Shown here in pieces: positions 10,852-23,239 of a stretch of DNA of 64,000 nt. The DNA comes from Sipunculus nudus. Lineage: Eukaryota > Annelida > Sipuncula > Golfingiida > Sipunculidae. The notes below the pieces were generated by a model. It saw nothing but the letters and a program-made list of their open reading frames with translations. It did no database searches and was not told where the DNA came from. The stretch covers positions 10,447,676 to 10,511,675 of the forward strand of contig CM049311.1 of assembly GCA_026874595.1 (NCBI GenBank), read 5' to 3'. A program made the translations under genes and the position numbers. Positions within the stretch are counted from its first letter, which is position 1; every line of letters starts with the position of its first letter.

Positions 10852-11650
10852 CAGCTAACATATATGGTTAAATGACTCAATTCAATCTTTATAATTCAGC
10901 CAAAATTCATTTTTTGGAACCATAAAAGACAATTATTATTAGAATGATTCAGGGAATTATTCTTGCAAAATATTAAACAAACTGGCCTCAGTATCATCAG
11001 TCGAAAAACGTTTTGTAGGTTTATAACTCATATGGGAAAATACAGCAAAATGGCAAAGTTCAGCTTCCCATAACTCAGCCAAAAATCATTGAACCAAAAC
11101 CATTTGAACAAATTTGAATTATCAACTTCTAAGGATAATTAATGTATGAGATTTAAGAATTTGGCTCAGTGGTTTTTGAGAAGAAGATTTTTGTAGCCAC
11201 TCAGCTAACATGGGCTGTTATGGCATATGACTAAATTCAGCTTCCCATAACTTAGCCAAAAGTCACTGAACTGAGACCATTTGAACAAACTTGAATTATC
11301 AACATCTAAGGATAATTAATTTGTGAGATTTAAGAATTTGGCCCAGTAATTTTTGAGAAGAAGATTTTTGTAGCCACTTAACTTACATGGGCTGTTATGG
11401 CATATGACTAAATTCAGCCTTCCCATAACTCAGCCAAAAGTCACTGAACTGAGACCATTTGAACAAACTTGAATTATCAACATCTAAGGATAATTAATGT
11501 GTGAGATTTAAGAATTTGGCCCAGTGGTTTTTGAGAAGAAGATTTTTGTAGCCACTTAGCTAAATGGGCTGTTATGGCATATGACTAAATTCAGCTTCCC
11601 ATAACTTAGCCAAAAGTCTCTGAACTGAGACCATTTGAACAAACTTCAGA
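10852..11650. repeat. Tandem units of ~178 bp in family C copy 1
   Basis: The marker GTAGCCAC recurs at 11193, 11370 and 11548 (spacing 177 and 178). Units carry CCATTTGAACAAACTTGA and GAGAAGAAGATTTTTGTAG. Two more degenerate units lie to the left, giving about five in all. The last three units are much more alike than the first two, so the array grew recently at one side. Confidence 0.7.
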
Positions 11651-12476
11651 AAGCACTACCCTAGGCCGATGACAAAAAAGGCTGATGCAGGTGGCGCCAC
11701 CAATACCTCAATTTCAGATATGACTCATGTGACCAACATTGGCATAAAATTTGGTGATGATAGCTCAAGCCATTTCTGATATTGTAATTTTAGTATGCTT
11801 TTTTGGACAGATGACTAAGTTCAACATCCTGTAACTCGGCCAAAAATCACCAAACTTAAACCATTCGAACAAACTTGAGAGAAATTGTTTAAGGAATCAT
11901 TTCTGTAAAATATTGGACAATTTGGCTGAACAGATTTGGAGAAGAAGATTTTTTAAGCTTTTTTAGCTTTTTCCCTATAAAATCTAAGAAAATGCAGTTA
12001 GCCAAAAAATAAGCAAAATCCGATAGAGTTTTTTAGATGACTAATTTTATGCATAAGATTTTGTGATGCTAATTCTTGCCGTTTTCAAGATAGTATGGGT
12101 TAACGTACAGACGGCGGACGCCAGACGACGCCACACCATCGCATAAGCTCACAGGTTCGCTAAAAATCCAGGACTCCAGGAATGCAAAGGCATGGGAAAT
12201 GAGTCTTTTTTCTGTGTGTCTCTCTTATCTATTGATCTACATATTTTATCTACAGATTATTATAGCTACATATTTTATATGTTTATCTGTGTTTATATTA
12301 TCAACAAGGCCTACAGGCCTTATGCAAACCTGTGCAAAGTTTGGGAGTGTGAATGGAGGTTTATTTTTAAAATTAAATATTGATCCTCTTATGTCCTGCA
12401 TATCTACCTTAGTCATTATGATTTCAGCAAAATGGACGTTTCGGACCTGCAAGTTTTAGACTAGGACATTTTAAAA

Positions 12477-13265
12477 CTAGAATATGGGTAGTCGACAAGC
12501 AACTATGTTTATCCGCAGAAATCAGAGTGGGACGGGTAAAGTGAGGCATGGATTAAATGGCAAGGGGAATAGAGTCAAACCAATGCTGAAATATGAGTAA
12601 TTTTATCCCAAGGCAGATGAACAGATGGACGCTATGCATAAGTGGTTGCAGGTGGCACCACCAGTTTTGCCTATGATGAAGAGCTATGTGAGATCTATAC
12701 ATATGCAAAATTTTGGCCCAATCAGTCAATGGGTTCCCGAGATATGAGCTTTGATGTCTGCAGATTGAACTTGAAGTTAGGTGGCGCCACTTGTCATAAA
12801 ATCGAGAAAGCTGTCCAGGATGTATAAACCTGCAAAATTGCAGTTGGATAAGTCAATCCACTGCTGAGATATGAGTGATTTTATCCCAAGGCAGACGAAC
12901 AGATGGACGCTGTGCATAAATGGTTGCAGGTGGCGCCACCAGTTTTGCCTATGATGAAGAGCTATGTGAGATCTATACACATGCAAATTTTGGCCCAATC
13001 GGTCAAAAAGTTCCCGAGATATGAGCTTGTATGTCTGCAGAGTAAATGTGACTGTAGGTTGTGCCATCTGTCATAAAATCGAGAAAGCTGTCCAGGATGT
13101 ATAAACCTGCAAAATTTCAGGAGGAATAGTCGGTCAAATGGTTCCCATGATATGTGGGTTTTGTTTGGAAACAGATGCACAAATGGACGCTGGGCAGCGA
13201 GGAAAGGTCAGAGGTCAACCAAAAATGAGGGCGCAGCAGTTCACATGTGACCTGATGATAAACCT
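12477..13265 (-). mobile_element. Family B Helentron-like element, copy 1 (5' truncated)
   Basis: On the minus strand it ends CCCATATTCTAG followed by T, preceded by the stem of a GTAG...CTAC hairpin. This fits the Helitron/Helentron 3' rule (hairpin, then CTRR|T). Two internal units are 278 bp apart (AAGGCAG at 12610 and 12888). They carry the palindrome GGTGGCGCCACC at 12929 and a one-base variant at 12651. It matches copy 2 at 50267-51148 in reverse orientation. The 5' hairpin of copy 2 is missing here, so this copy is truncated or diverged at its 5' end. Open frames in it are spurious. Confidence 0.6.
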
Positions 13266-13338
13266 GATTGCCTAAAATGCAAACCAAATTTTTTCAAACA
13301 GTTGAAAGCTATAGTTCCAATAATCTGGGAATTCTGCA

Positions 13339-13409
13339 TCTAGACAATGTGTCTAGACGTCTAGACGTTGTGTCTAGTTGTGTCTAGTCATCTAGACACA
13401 TTGTCTAGA
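13339..13409. repeat. Perfect 19-bp inverted repeat in a TCTAGACA cluster
   Basis: TCTAGACAATGTGTCTAGA (13339-13357) is the exact reverse complement of 13391-13409, with a 33-bp spacer. The spacer contains a 16-bp palindrome, GTCTAGACGTCTAGAC. The whole could form a cruciform. It lies inside family C copy 2 and is not seen in the other copies. Confidence 0.7.
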
Positions 13410-14223
13410 CACCAGACAGAGCCAGGTCAGTTGCAATGGTGTTGTCTGGACCCCACCGGGTTGTACTGGGTGACCTCTTGAATTGGCTGCTGAAACTCAG
13501 CATGTTGTCAAATCTGTTTTCAAACACAGAAAGCCTTTTTCAATTGGCTACACTGCTTTTTTAAAGCTGCATTTACCCAATCTATTCTTATAAAACTGAC
13601 AGAATCCTACCATAGAATTATTCTTGTACAGTTTAAACCAATTAGCTTAACAGTTTCATCATAAAACAGTGTATAAGCTAGAAGCATCTAAAATTACATT
13701 TTCACTTAGAAAAAACACATCAATGTAGGTGGCACCACCAATACCTCAATTTCAGATATGACATATGTGACAAACATTGGTATAAAATTTGCTGATGATA
13801 GCTCTAGCCGTTTCTGAGATTTTAATTTTAGTGTGCTTTTTTGGACAGATGACTAAGTTCAACCTCCTGTAACTCGGCCAAAAATCTCTGAACTGGAACC
13901 ATTGCACAAACCTGAGAAAATTGTTCCAGGGATCATTTCTGTGAAATATTAGACAATTTGGCTGGACAGTTTTGGAGAAGAAGATTTTTAAAGCTTTTTT
14001 AGCTTTTTCCCTATAAAAACTCAGAAAATGCAGCTAGAAAAAAATAAACAAAATCCGATAGAGTTTTTCAGATGACTGTTTATTTGCAAAATAATTTGGT
14101 GATGCTAGCTCCTGCTATTTTTGAGATAGCTATGGTTAACGTACGGACCACACACAATGTACGACGCACGACGTAGAAGTGATGACGCCGCACCATCGCA
14201 TAAGCTCACAGGTTCGCTAAAAA

Positions 14224-16649
14224 GAAACTGGGTCAACCCTTATAATACTAATGCTGAAATGATGTTCCAATAGGGCTCATCAAGAACAGAGGATAGGGTT
14301 TAGATACCCACATACAATCAAAATTCCTGAACTCTGAATAGGTATGTAGACCTTCTGAGTGACTGTTTTTCTCTATATGCCTAGCACCTGTCAGTCTGTC
14401 TTTCTGTTTCTCTTTGCATCAATATCATAAGCAAGGAAACATGTTCAAAATTACAGGTACCAGAGATGATGTTCCAATGGAGTTTGCTGTGGACACAACA
14501 GAATGAGTATTATTAATCTTGAGACTTGTTACACAGTGGCCTGAGAAGGAGGAGTTACAGCTGTCAGCCTCAACCACAGCCTGTTCCAGTGACCTGACAA
14601 CATGTAAGGGCTAGATGAAGTGTTAGGGCTGGCGAGAGACTTGTAATGCCCCCACTCCTTCCTTCTGAATGGCACAACCCCTGTTATCCAGACATCTGGC
14701 CGGCTCTCCACCACCAGTACTGTCTGCCCTCGGTAAACTTGTAGAACCAGCCAATCAGGACTGGTCCTCCCACTCATACCTTATAACCTTGTAGTCTATG
14801 AGCTTCTTAAATTGAGTGAGTGGTCCTCTCACCTGAGAAGGTGAGTGGTTCAGAACCCATTACTTTGCCTGATGCTGGTGGTCTTTTCTTTGCATTCCTT
14901 GGTTAGCATAGATAAGTGAAACACATGGGAAGAGACATGTCATGAAAATAAACCATATTTATCAATATATCACCTTATTTTTAAAATATTTAAAACAAAA
15001 ATATTAAATTTATGACCTGGTATGATTTTAAAATAAATTTATATATAAATACTGTAAAAACACTCTTAATGTCTCTCGTACAAATTTATACACATATGGG
15101 ACTGTTATATTTAAACTGTCATCCATTTACTGATGCCCATTTAGTACTCTGGCATTAAAATGCACAACATATATCTTGAATTGCTTTAAAATATACCAAC
15201 TCTAGGTACATGGGTTCACTTATTTTCCACCCATGTATGCATGGACAAACATGGGAACTGATATCTCAAACAGTGGACAGAAGGGATGAGGGGTACTTTG
15301 AGGCCTGTTGGAGCATGTAATGAGATTCACGCAAGTCCCAAGATTATATGGACTGCATGAACCCTCAGCTGGATACAAACAGTCCAGGCATAATCCCTTT
15401 TATACTAATGGTTTCACAGACCATGAATGAATTTGTATAAGTTTGGAATATACCTATATAAAACCTACTATATATAACTAAATCTGTACAGTTCTTCATC
15501 CCTTGGACAATGTGGCCAAGGATCAGTATAAAATGTTAATTATCATATTATTTTATGTCTGATACACAGTGAGACATAGTGGACCAGAGATAACTAAATT
15601 TGTTCTCGAGCATGTCAATAGGAACTCCGCACCAGTGGAAAACCACTATGTGTTTATATATGACTGAAGATGGCATTACACGGTTAATTATATATAAAAG
15701 TTAATCTTGTGTCCCTGCAATTATTCATCAGTCTCCATCCCTGTGTTTCTATAATTAAATATAAACCTCCTCTCCTCATGAAATAAGCTTGCCATTTCAC
15801 AACCACAACTGGTTTTCTACAACTCTGTAAAAGCCGTTTTCCCTTGACTGTATGCATGACCTTGCAAGATTATGCTACTAAACTGTTATGTCTTCTCTGA
15901 TTTCAAAGTACATTGTTATTAAATAAAATGTCTACTTAGACACAACAAGAACACCGGTGTTATCTATCTGTCACACATGTTTTTATCCATTTCAACACCT
16001 CTCCGCTCACTATGGTTTATTCATTCCTTATCTTACTCAGTTTAATTTTTATAAAACAGGTGTACACAAGGCAGCGTACTCATTCACTAAAAGGGATCCA
16101 TGCCCTCAACAGTGATTCTAAACTAACCTTAAAAGGGACCTGTTCTGATATCTGACATCTATTAACTAAGATAATCCCAGGAACCTTTGATAAGAATGTG
16201 CCAAAAAAGCACTGATCCCACAACACACAGGCAGTTCATTTTGTTTATATTCAAATGTTTATAACATGTGGGGGGCCCGCCAAGATAACCCAAAACACAT
16301 TGAAAAAAGACATTAGGTGCCAAGACACATACAGTTCATTAATATGTACACTGAAAGAAATCACTTTAAATCTACAGGTAAGACAGGTGAGTAGCTGGCT
16401 TTACGAGAGAAGGAAAGGTGTAATTAAACAAAATAGCTAAAGAAGACAGTTAACAAATGTAAAAGTGCACTAATCCTGATGGTAGATATAAAGTGAAAGG
16501 ATGGAGACAGTGCAGCCTTGCATAAAATACAGAGGGTTATTTACTTAGGGCAGCGACAATGGCTAGAGGATGTTGAACCTATACAAGTAATACAATCACC
16601 TCGTAGGCAGGTACACTTTCATCAATGTGCGTAACTGTTGAAACTTGAT
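14224..16649. other. No gene or repeat recognised
   Basis: CpG-poor sequence. A GC-richer patch at 14530-14835 contains minus-strand splice-like sites around a 17-codon open segment (14778-14830, reading VRGPLTQFKKLIDYKVI), but I could not link it to a recognised gene. The rest is unremarkable. Confidence 0.3.
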
Positions 16650-16676
16650 AAGAAACTGTGTCTGACACAGTTTCTT
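16650..16676. repeat. Perfect hairpin, 13-bp arms, 1-nt spacer
   Basis: AAGAAACTGTGTC (16650-16662), a single T, then its exact reverse complement (16664-16676) followed by TTTTT. It is too tight for a normal RNA loop and could be the joined ends of a lost element. No flanking gene explains it. Confidence 0.7.
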
Positions 16677-17031
16677 TTTGGAACATTTTAGTCACAGTTT
16701 TCAACCTTTGCTGAAAAATTCCATATCTTTAAATGGGTTTAGGATATAATCCAGTTAGTGAAGATTAAGTCAGTGGAAAAAGTGTATAACAATGACAGTA
16801 GTGTCACCAAATTCATGGACTTTGTTTTGTCAGTTGTAAACCATATGCTTTAAATTAATGTGGTTTATGGATGAGTGATGATTGTGGTAATGTGTGCATC
16901 TCAAATTATCTGCCACCAACACACATTTTTTACAAGTTGTAAATACATCGTGTTTCAGTGTAATTGGCTGTTTATGGGTAAGTGATAATTTGATATAACT
17001 TATGTGGTAATATCATGACATGTAATCCATG

Positions 17032-17361
17032 ACCTCCACCCCCAAGCACATCCCACTAGCACATGCATGGCATGCCTGTGGCCTGGTACATAATAACATC
17101 ACACTTTGTGTGTAATAACATGTTGTATCAGAGGTAGTTATCTGAGCTAATTATATGGTAATCATATAAACTAGAGAACACCTAGTAGAGAGCAAATACC
17201 TCCACCCCCAGACTCATTCCACTAACACGTGCATGGCATGCATGTGGCCTGGTACATAATAACATCACACTGTGTGTAATAACATGTTGTATCAGAGGTA
17301 GTTATCTGAGCTTATTATATGGTAATCATATCAACTAGAGAACCTTCAGTAGAGATCAAAT
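17032..17361. repeat. Tandem duplication, 2 x ~165 bp
   Basis: The unit beginning ACCTCCACCCCC at 17032 recurs at 17198 with very few changes and includes GTAATAACATGTTGTATCAG and GGTAGTTATCTGAGCT. A partial CCTCCACC starts a third unit at about 17362. No coding content. Confidence 0.75.
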
Positions 17362-19688
17362 CCCTCCACCTAGGCTGAACTGTTATTCACTCCCATGTTA
17401 ATATAACTGATATTGATCTGTCCTGGGATCAAACCTAAGTCCTGGCATAATATGTGCACATAGTTTTACTACACTAAACATTTGATCAAAGAAAAAACTT
17501 TTCCCATGAACAATAATGAAGTGTTATCAAAGTAGGGTCAGATATGACCCCTGGGGAAACAAGATCTGGACATACATAACGATTAAAATAAATAGAAATC
17601 TCTAATGAAGATTTCCTGTCAATAACTGAAGGACCATTAAGTTCACATTGATTCTGTCAGAACAGAAGAACTAAACATCTGAACAACATGTGGTGACTTA
17701 TTCATCTAAAAACTCCAGGTATTACAAATATGAAACCTACCAGGAAATAATAAACGTATTTTTGTTTACAATGCTGTGTAATTTACAATGTAATGAAAGG
17801 GTCCTTCTTAAACCTGCAGAATTTTTCCATACCTGTATAATTATAAAGTGAAAATTGAGAAGGATCAATTGGTACATTTAATAACTGGAGGGTTGTTTCA
17901 TAATGTATTAAACAATGATTGTCCCATAATGTGCAGGTATGACAATTACCTGGATATAAATATATAAAGAGCAGTAAAATAATGGGCAGGTGTGAATATT
18001 ACCTTTGTATACTGAAGCAGTGAATTATGGCTGACAGATGACAGGTTAAATATGCATACATAAGCAGACAAAATGAACAGTGTATAAACTGATGAAAGAG
18101 CTACTTTTTCTTTACCTGTTGTGCTTATATATGATTATATATTACCATGCATGAGTAAGTCACAGCTCATAAGGAATTCATGACTCATCAGATCCAGGTT
18201 TGCGTGACGTCGTGTATGTCTTCCGTTTTGTTCCATACAAAGCAATAAGTATGTATTTTAACTTTAACTCTACACAGATGTAACGGCGGAATATGATTTT
18301 GTACATATGGTTCAAAATGTATAGTAGTTATAAAGCCTTGAACACATACAGTGCAGAAAGTAAGTAACTAACTGAATATGCTGTCTTTTAAAATCCAAGG
18401 TCTATCATTCATGAATAACTTATAAGATGAACAGAATTTGATTATATAAACAGACTTTTCTAATTTTCCATCAATGATGCTCATTCAAGTAAGATATATA
18501 AGACTTTCAGTTTGCTGAACAAGCTCTATCACTTAATTAACTGACAATTAAATACAATTTTGTGCTAAGGGCCTCTAAACACAAGGAAGTTATAAAAATA
18601 ATGAAATAATGTAACAGGCTTTTCACAGCAAATAAACGCTGACAATTAATGTGTGCTTGTGAAGCATATTGAAACTTTTTTCTCATGAGTTTCCTGCAGT
18701 ATCTATCATATTAGCATATTTTATTCATCACTGAGCAAGCACTGTGGACCACCCAGATCCCAGAGTATTGTTCAGCGGTATGAATAAATATAAGAGTTGC
18801 ATATATATAGGACAGTCTGGCTGCACATGTTGAACAAGAATTGTTAACTATAAATATAAAGTAAGGGTTTTATTCATATTAAGATATCTGACTGTTTTGG
18901 ATGGGACTACATTTTGCATTGTAATAATATAAAAAAAATTATGATCTAGACAGATTAGTTAATCCATCTTCACTGCTTATAATCATTTGTACTGTACAAA
19001 TATAAATTATCTGTTTAATTATCTGTTTATATATTATATGGTTTGCATATATGATTGATGAATGCATCACATCCTCATTATTATCTGATACCATGGTTGG
19101 CTTATGTTTGTGAGAGTTTCATGTTCTCAAATATCAATGAAAGAGAAATTTTTGTGAAAAGAAACCTTCCTGAATATGATGACCCCTCAACTTTTATATT
19201 TGTTTATACAGCAGTATTCATTGGTAACTCCTGTACATGCATATATGATGTCAAAATGTCAAAGACAAGACTGATTTTATAATAATATAAGATCTTTTGT
19301 ATCATCTGTCAATAATGAAAACAAGATTTTCCATTTGTTTAAGTCTAAGATTATGAACCCAAATTAAAATTAAGGAAAAATGCCCTATCCCCGCCCTTCA
19401 AAAACACACATGTTCTCAAACTAATATACTCTTTCAAGGGTAATTTACTATGATACCCTGAAAATTAAACTGTTACAAAACAATGAATAAAGGAAAATCC
19501 TGATTATAATCAATGGGAATATAAAGCAAACCACAGTATTAAATCAAAGGTGACAGGTTAATACCTAACTGATGCTGGACTTGCAGGAACTAGATTGTGT
19601 GTTCACATTATGTTCAAACATTCTCATACGCTAATTACCAACTAAGCTGTAAATTCCTACAACTACAATTAAAGAAGAAACTGATAAA
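17362..19688. other. No feature recognised
   Basis: AT-rich, CpG-poor sequence. The open frame at 19055-19282 has no recognisable protein and no splice support. A TGACGTCG CRE-like string occurs near 18207, isolated and unsupported. Confidence 0.3.
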
Positions 19689-19689
19689 G

Positions 19690-20011
19690 CAAAAAAAATA
19701 AAAGGTATGGTTCTCAGGCACCGCCCGCATCAATTTTAACCCCCCGCATCAAAAATTTTTATTTTGATTTTCAATAGAAACTTACCAATTTTGAGTTGCA
19801 GCCGCTTTCGAGAAGATAAAATCATAAAATTTCCTTTGTTATGTAGTGCTTTAACTTGTTCAGCAAAATAAATCTGTTATTATCATGATTTTCCCTCTAT
19901 CATTTGACATTTTTATCATAACATACAAAAAAATTTAAAATAAAAAATCTGCCCGCCCGCATTGGTTTCTGAAAAAAAGTGCCTGAGAACCATACCTTTT
20001 TTTTATTTTGC
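19690..20011. mobile_element. MITE with perfect 18-bp terminal inverted repeats
   Basis: GGTATGGTTCTCAGGCAC (19704-19721) is the exact reverse complement of 19979-19996. Outside the 18-bp arms both sides continue into matching A/T tracts that end GC/GC, so the full inverted repeat is about 32 bp. Subterminal CCGCATCAA repeats and GCCCGCCCGC lie inside. Total length is about 320 bp with no open frame, a non-autonomous DNA transposon. The superfamily is not assigned because no clean target duplication can be separated from the A/T tracts. Confidence 0.65.
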
Positions 20012-20204
20012 CCTAACACACATGATTTAAAACATTCAGGGTGATCTGAACCAAGAGGTCACTAGTTAAAGGGGCCCTATCCCCTATTGTGCAAGCTGAA
20101 TTTACATGCAAAATACCTGCTTCCCTTTCAAATAAATCTGTACCTGCCCAGATGTTGCCTTGAAACCATTAGCTTACTCCTTTTAACTGGTGTTAATAAC
20201 AGTG

Positions 20205-20490
20205 AACATGGCGCGATCACAGGTGTCAACTAAACACGGCGCGTTGGGCAGTGTGCATCGCAGAGGGATAACACGTGTCAATGAGGAGATGCCCCGACTG
20301 ACTTGGCCAAAAAAATGTAATACATGTTCCCGCTGGCAAAAACTGCTTGTTGCGGTTCACAATCGTACTTCCGGTCATCCGGCCTGGTTATGGTAAACAT
20401 ACACACGTGGACTGGGTTAACCAACACGCAGAGCCATGACAAGGTGTTAAACAGCTGTTTGTGAGGTACTGAGACTGTGGGCTCGGATGG
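20205..20490. promoter_or_regulatory. CpG-retaining promoter-like island
   Basis: This is the only patch of the CpG-poor left part, outside repeats, with a dozen or more CpGs in 300 bp. It holds a perfect ETS site (ACCGGAAGT on the minus strand, 20367-20375) and two CACGTG E-boxes (20272-20277, 20404-20409). An ATG in good context (AACATGGCGCG, 20208) opens a short + strand frame with a possible donor after five codons. It could be an alternative promoter or an enhancer. Direction of transcription cannot be told. Confidence 0.35.
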
Positions 20491-23193
20491 TTTTGCTTGG
20501 AAATTTTGAAAATAGCAAAACATAACTGAAAGTGTGAAAGAACAGGCATAATATTGCCTCTGATTATGTCCTTTTAACTTTATAGACTGAATTATAAGTT
20601 GACAAAATGTGCAAGGTCCCTATTTGAAAGGACTTTCCATATCAAACAGGACTTCTGAGAATTTCTTGAGTGTATACTCTGCTATAACAACTGTTAATCA
20701 CAAACACAGCATCCTACTATACTGTCAGATATTTGTATCTGAGTTGTTAGTAGTGATCACAGCACAGACCAAACAGTTTCCCATACTCCCCAAGTATTTG
20801 CTTTACTCACTTCTGGTGTTTGTTCTCTGCAGTGACGTCTGATCTGACACGTGTATGTTCATTCACGTTACCTTCCAGTAACTTATTCATATAATGGTTG
20901 TACCATAAAACACCTAGTTATTATTTATCAATTATATCAATTATTAACAAACTTAATTTAGAGTAGAGAAGGAGAGATAGCATGTGAGAGCCCTAGTTGC
21001 AGACCTCATGTGCATGACCTTCAGGAATGAAGAGCCAAAATAAACGAGAAATTCAGATATGACAGAGATGAAAATTAAAGCTATAAAGTTTTACTGATGT
21101 AATGTCAAGTCCAGCACACTGAAAAAGACTGCCAATTTTAATAAATTTGATGCAAGTCTGATTAAACATTTGATTTGATAAAATAATAGGTAAAGGAGCA
21201 ACAAATTTATTTTTACATATGGTGTGCTTATGTCAATTTGTTAAGCTTTGTATCAAGTTCCTGTGATTTATTCCACTGAAAAAGCAGGTAGATAGTTCTA
21301 ACATATAGTATTTAATGGTTGGTGTGTCCATACATTCTCAGTTCTTTGTAGAGTACAAGGTAATTTAAGGAATATTCCTTGAACAGTAATATGGGACACA
21401 CTGTCTGAAAACAGTCTGGCAAAAAAAAAAGGTTTCACACCAATATGTACCTGGTAATCAGTGATAGAGCCAGCCTTGTGGATTTATTACCAAATGATGA
21501 CCTTGTGAGTGGCATCTTCTTGACATCTGCAGCCAGTAGCAGACATTGGTAACAAAAACAAAGAGGATTTCACTTGAGCTATTTACGTATAATTTACCCT
21601 GATCTACACATAACACGTACTGGCAGTTACGGCTGTCTTCAGGTAATTAGTCTTGTGTTCTTCCTCAAGAAAAACACAATTTCCTGCTCCTAGTGTTCAA
21701 GCAAATAACTACAGCACTTTTTGGGGCATAAGTTGCCATCATTAGGCCTATTGTGGTAATTAGACTGTAATAAGAAAATAAAAGGTTTTTGTCTGAAAAA
21801 CAGTTCAATGAGAAAGACATGCGAGGAATTTTGAGAATTCTGGAAACCAATTTGTGGAAGCTACTTGATGCAGCATTAATTCCTAAGTAAAACTGAAATT
21901 TCTTGGTATTACCAGTTTCAATATTCTGATTTCACCCAAATTCCTCCAGTTTTGCCAGAAGACAACGGTAGGCATATAAATGAAGCAAATTATATCAATA
22001 ATATGATTTGAAACAGTATATGTTCAGCAAACCTTGAAAATTAAACATCTGGCTTTCCCTGTTCAGGAAATCTTCTTTTTACACCTAAGTCAACTGAATG
22101 TTTGTTTCCAATTTCCAAATTTGGGTTTCAATTAAATCAAATGAATGCAAGACCTGTCTGGATGCCAAGAACCTTTCAAAACTGGCAGTTAAGATTTGTG
22201 ACTTGTGACAGTGCCACAGATAGATTGCAGGTGGCTAATTGGAGGAAATAACTTATAGATTATAAATTTTTATATTAATGTTGCAATTTGCTAAGTTATT
22301 TCCATACAAGACCACTGAAAGACATGACCTTTGAGAGTAAGACACATCTGTGAGGTTTAAGTTGAGACATTCATGAATCAAGTATTACCGAGGTGTACAG
22401 GTGGTGCTTATTTGTACAACACAAGTACCAGTTGTACAGGTCAAGATGAATGCGGAGTCCTCCCTCTCAGTAAAAGCAGACCAGTTGACATAGTGTCAGA
22501 ATGGTGGCCTGGCCGTAATATTACATAGTTAAAGTATCTGTAGGTACACATCACAGGTATTGTGCTGGTGACCTTACACAGGGCTACCAAATTATCAGTG
22601 TCCTGTAGTTTATATACATATGGGTCCATACAGACCATTTATATTTTCAGAGGGATGAAGCAAATAGACTCCCTTTTCAAAGATTTATAGTTCAGTTGCA
22701 TGGTCAATCATGCATTAAAAATTTTGCCACCTAGACAGATATAACATACAGACAATCTACCTGTGGTTTGTACGTCTATTTGTTACCCTCACCCCCTGAG
22801 GGGAGGGCAATGTCTATGCAATAAGGTACATGTGAAGTATGAATGTCTATACCTGGAACTCAAAAACTACAGCTCACTTGCACCATAAAGTTTTACACAA
22901 CGTAGACCTCATCTCAGTCCTCTGTGATGATGATCTGGGCCCAGAATCCTGTTTTACATAGCAAAAATAAATGGCACTCCATGGAGAACATACCCCTACC
23001 ATTACAGAACAATCTGGATGCTCCCTTTATTAAAATCCACAGCTAAATTCTACTGATTTTTCTATGGTCAGACTGGTCAATGTCAAACCTCTCCGCAAAG
23101 TTTCATTTCAGTTCAGTAGCTGATACATGAAATCCTGATGACAGGCAACAAACCACCAAAGAAACACACAAAGCAGTGCTTTTTAGGGATTGG

Positions 23194-23239
<46 letters not shown>

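Larger units (their letters stand above)
9645..12166 (-). mobile_element. Family C repeat, copy 1 (hairpin-ended, tandem core)
   Basis: The left terminus is AAGGCCTACAGGCCTAATGC, a hairpin followed by GCGAACCTGTG at 9663-9673. The right terminus carries the exact inverse CACAGGTTCGC at 12150-12160, preceded by CATCGCATAAGC. These are subterminal inverted repeats of 11 bp. Between them lie a 22-bp minisatellite, five units of about 178 bp and GGTGGC-CACC palindromes (9830, 11690). Orientation is inferred: the right end adjoins a GGACG-rich stretch like the 5' end of element D. The structure resembles non-autonomous Helentrons, but no CTAG end is present, so the class is uncertain. It has no coding capacity. 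Confidence 0.6.
12306..14223 (-). mobile_element. Family C repeat, copy 2, interrupted by a family B element
   Basis: The left terminus is AAGGCCTACAGGCCTTATGC followed by GCAAACCTGTG (12324-12334), one CpG to CA change from copy 1. The right terminus has CACAGGTTCGC at 14207-14217. The right 520 bp are closely similar to the right end of copy 1 (11690-12166). A family B element occupies 12477 to about 13265, and an inverted repeat lies at 13339-13409. It stands in direct orientation to copy 1, only 139 bp away. No coding capacity. Confidence 0.6.

Noticed and set aside
14529-14835. Minus-strand frame of 82 codons and a neighbouring 17-codon exon-like segment
   Set aside because: Splice-like sites exist, but the reading ends quickly in a stop and no phase chain to the exon at 28008-28097 could be shown without picking favourable pieces.
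22878-22948. Possible second exon (71 nt) of the minus-strand gene
   Set aside because: Acceptor, donor and phase fit, but in 27 kb several such segments are expected by chance; kept only as a note.
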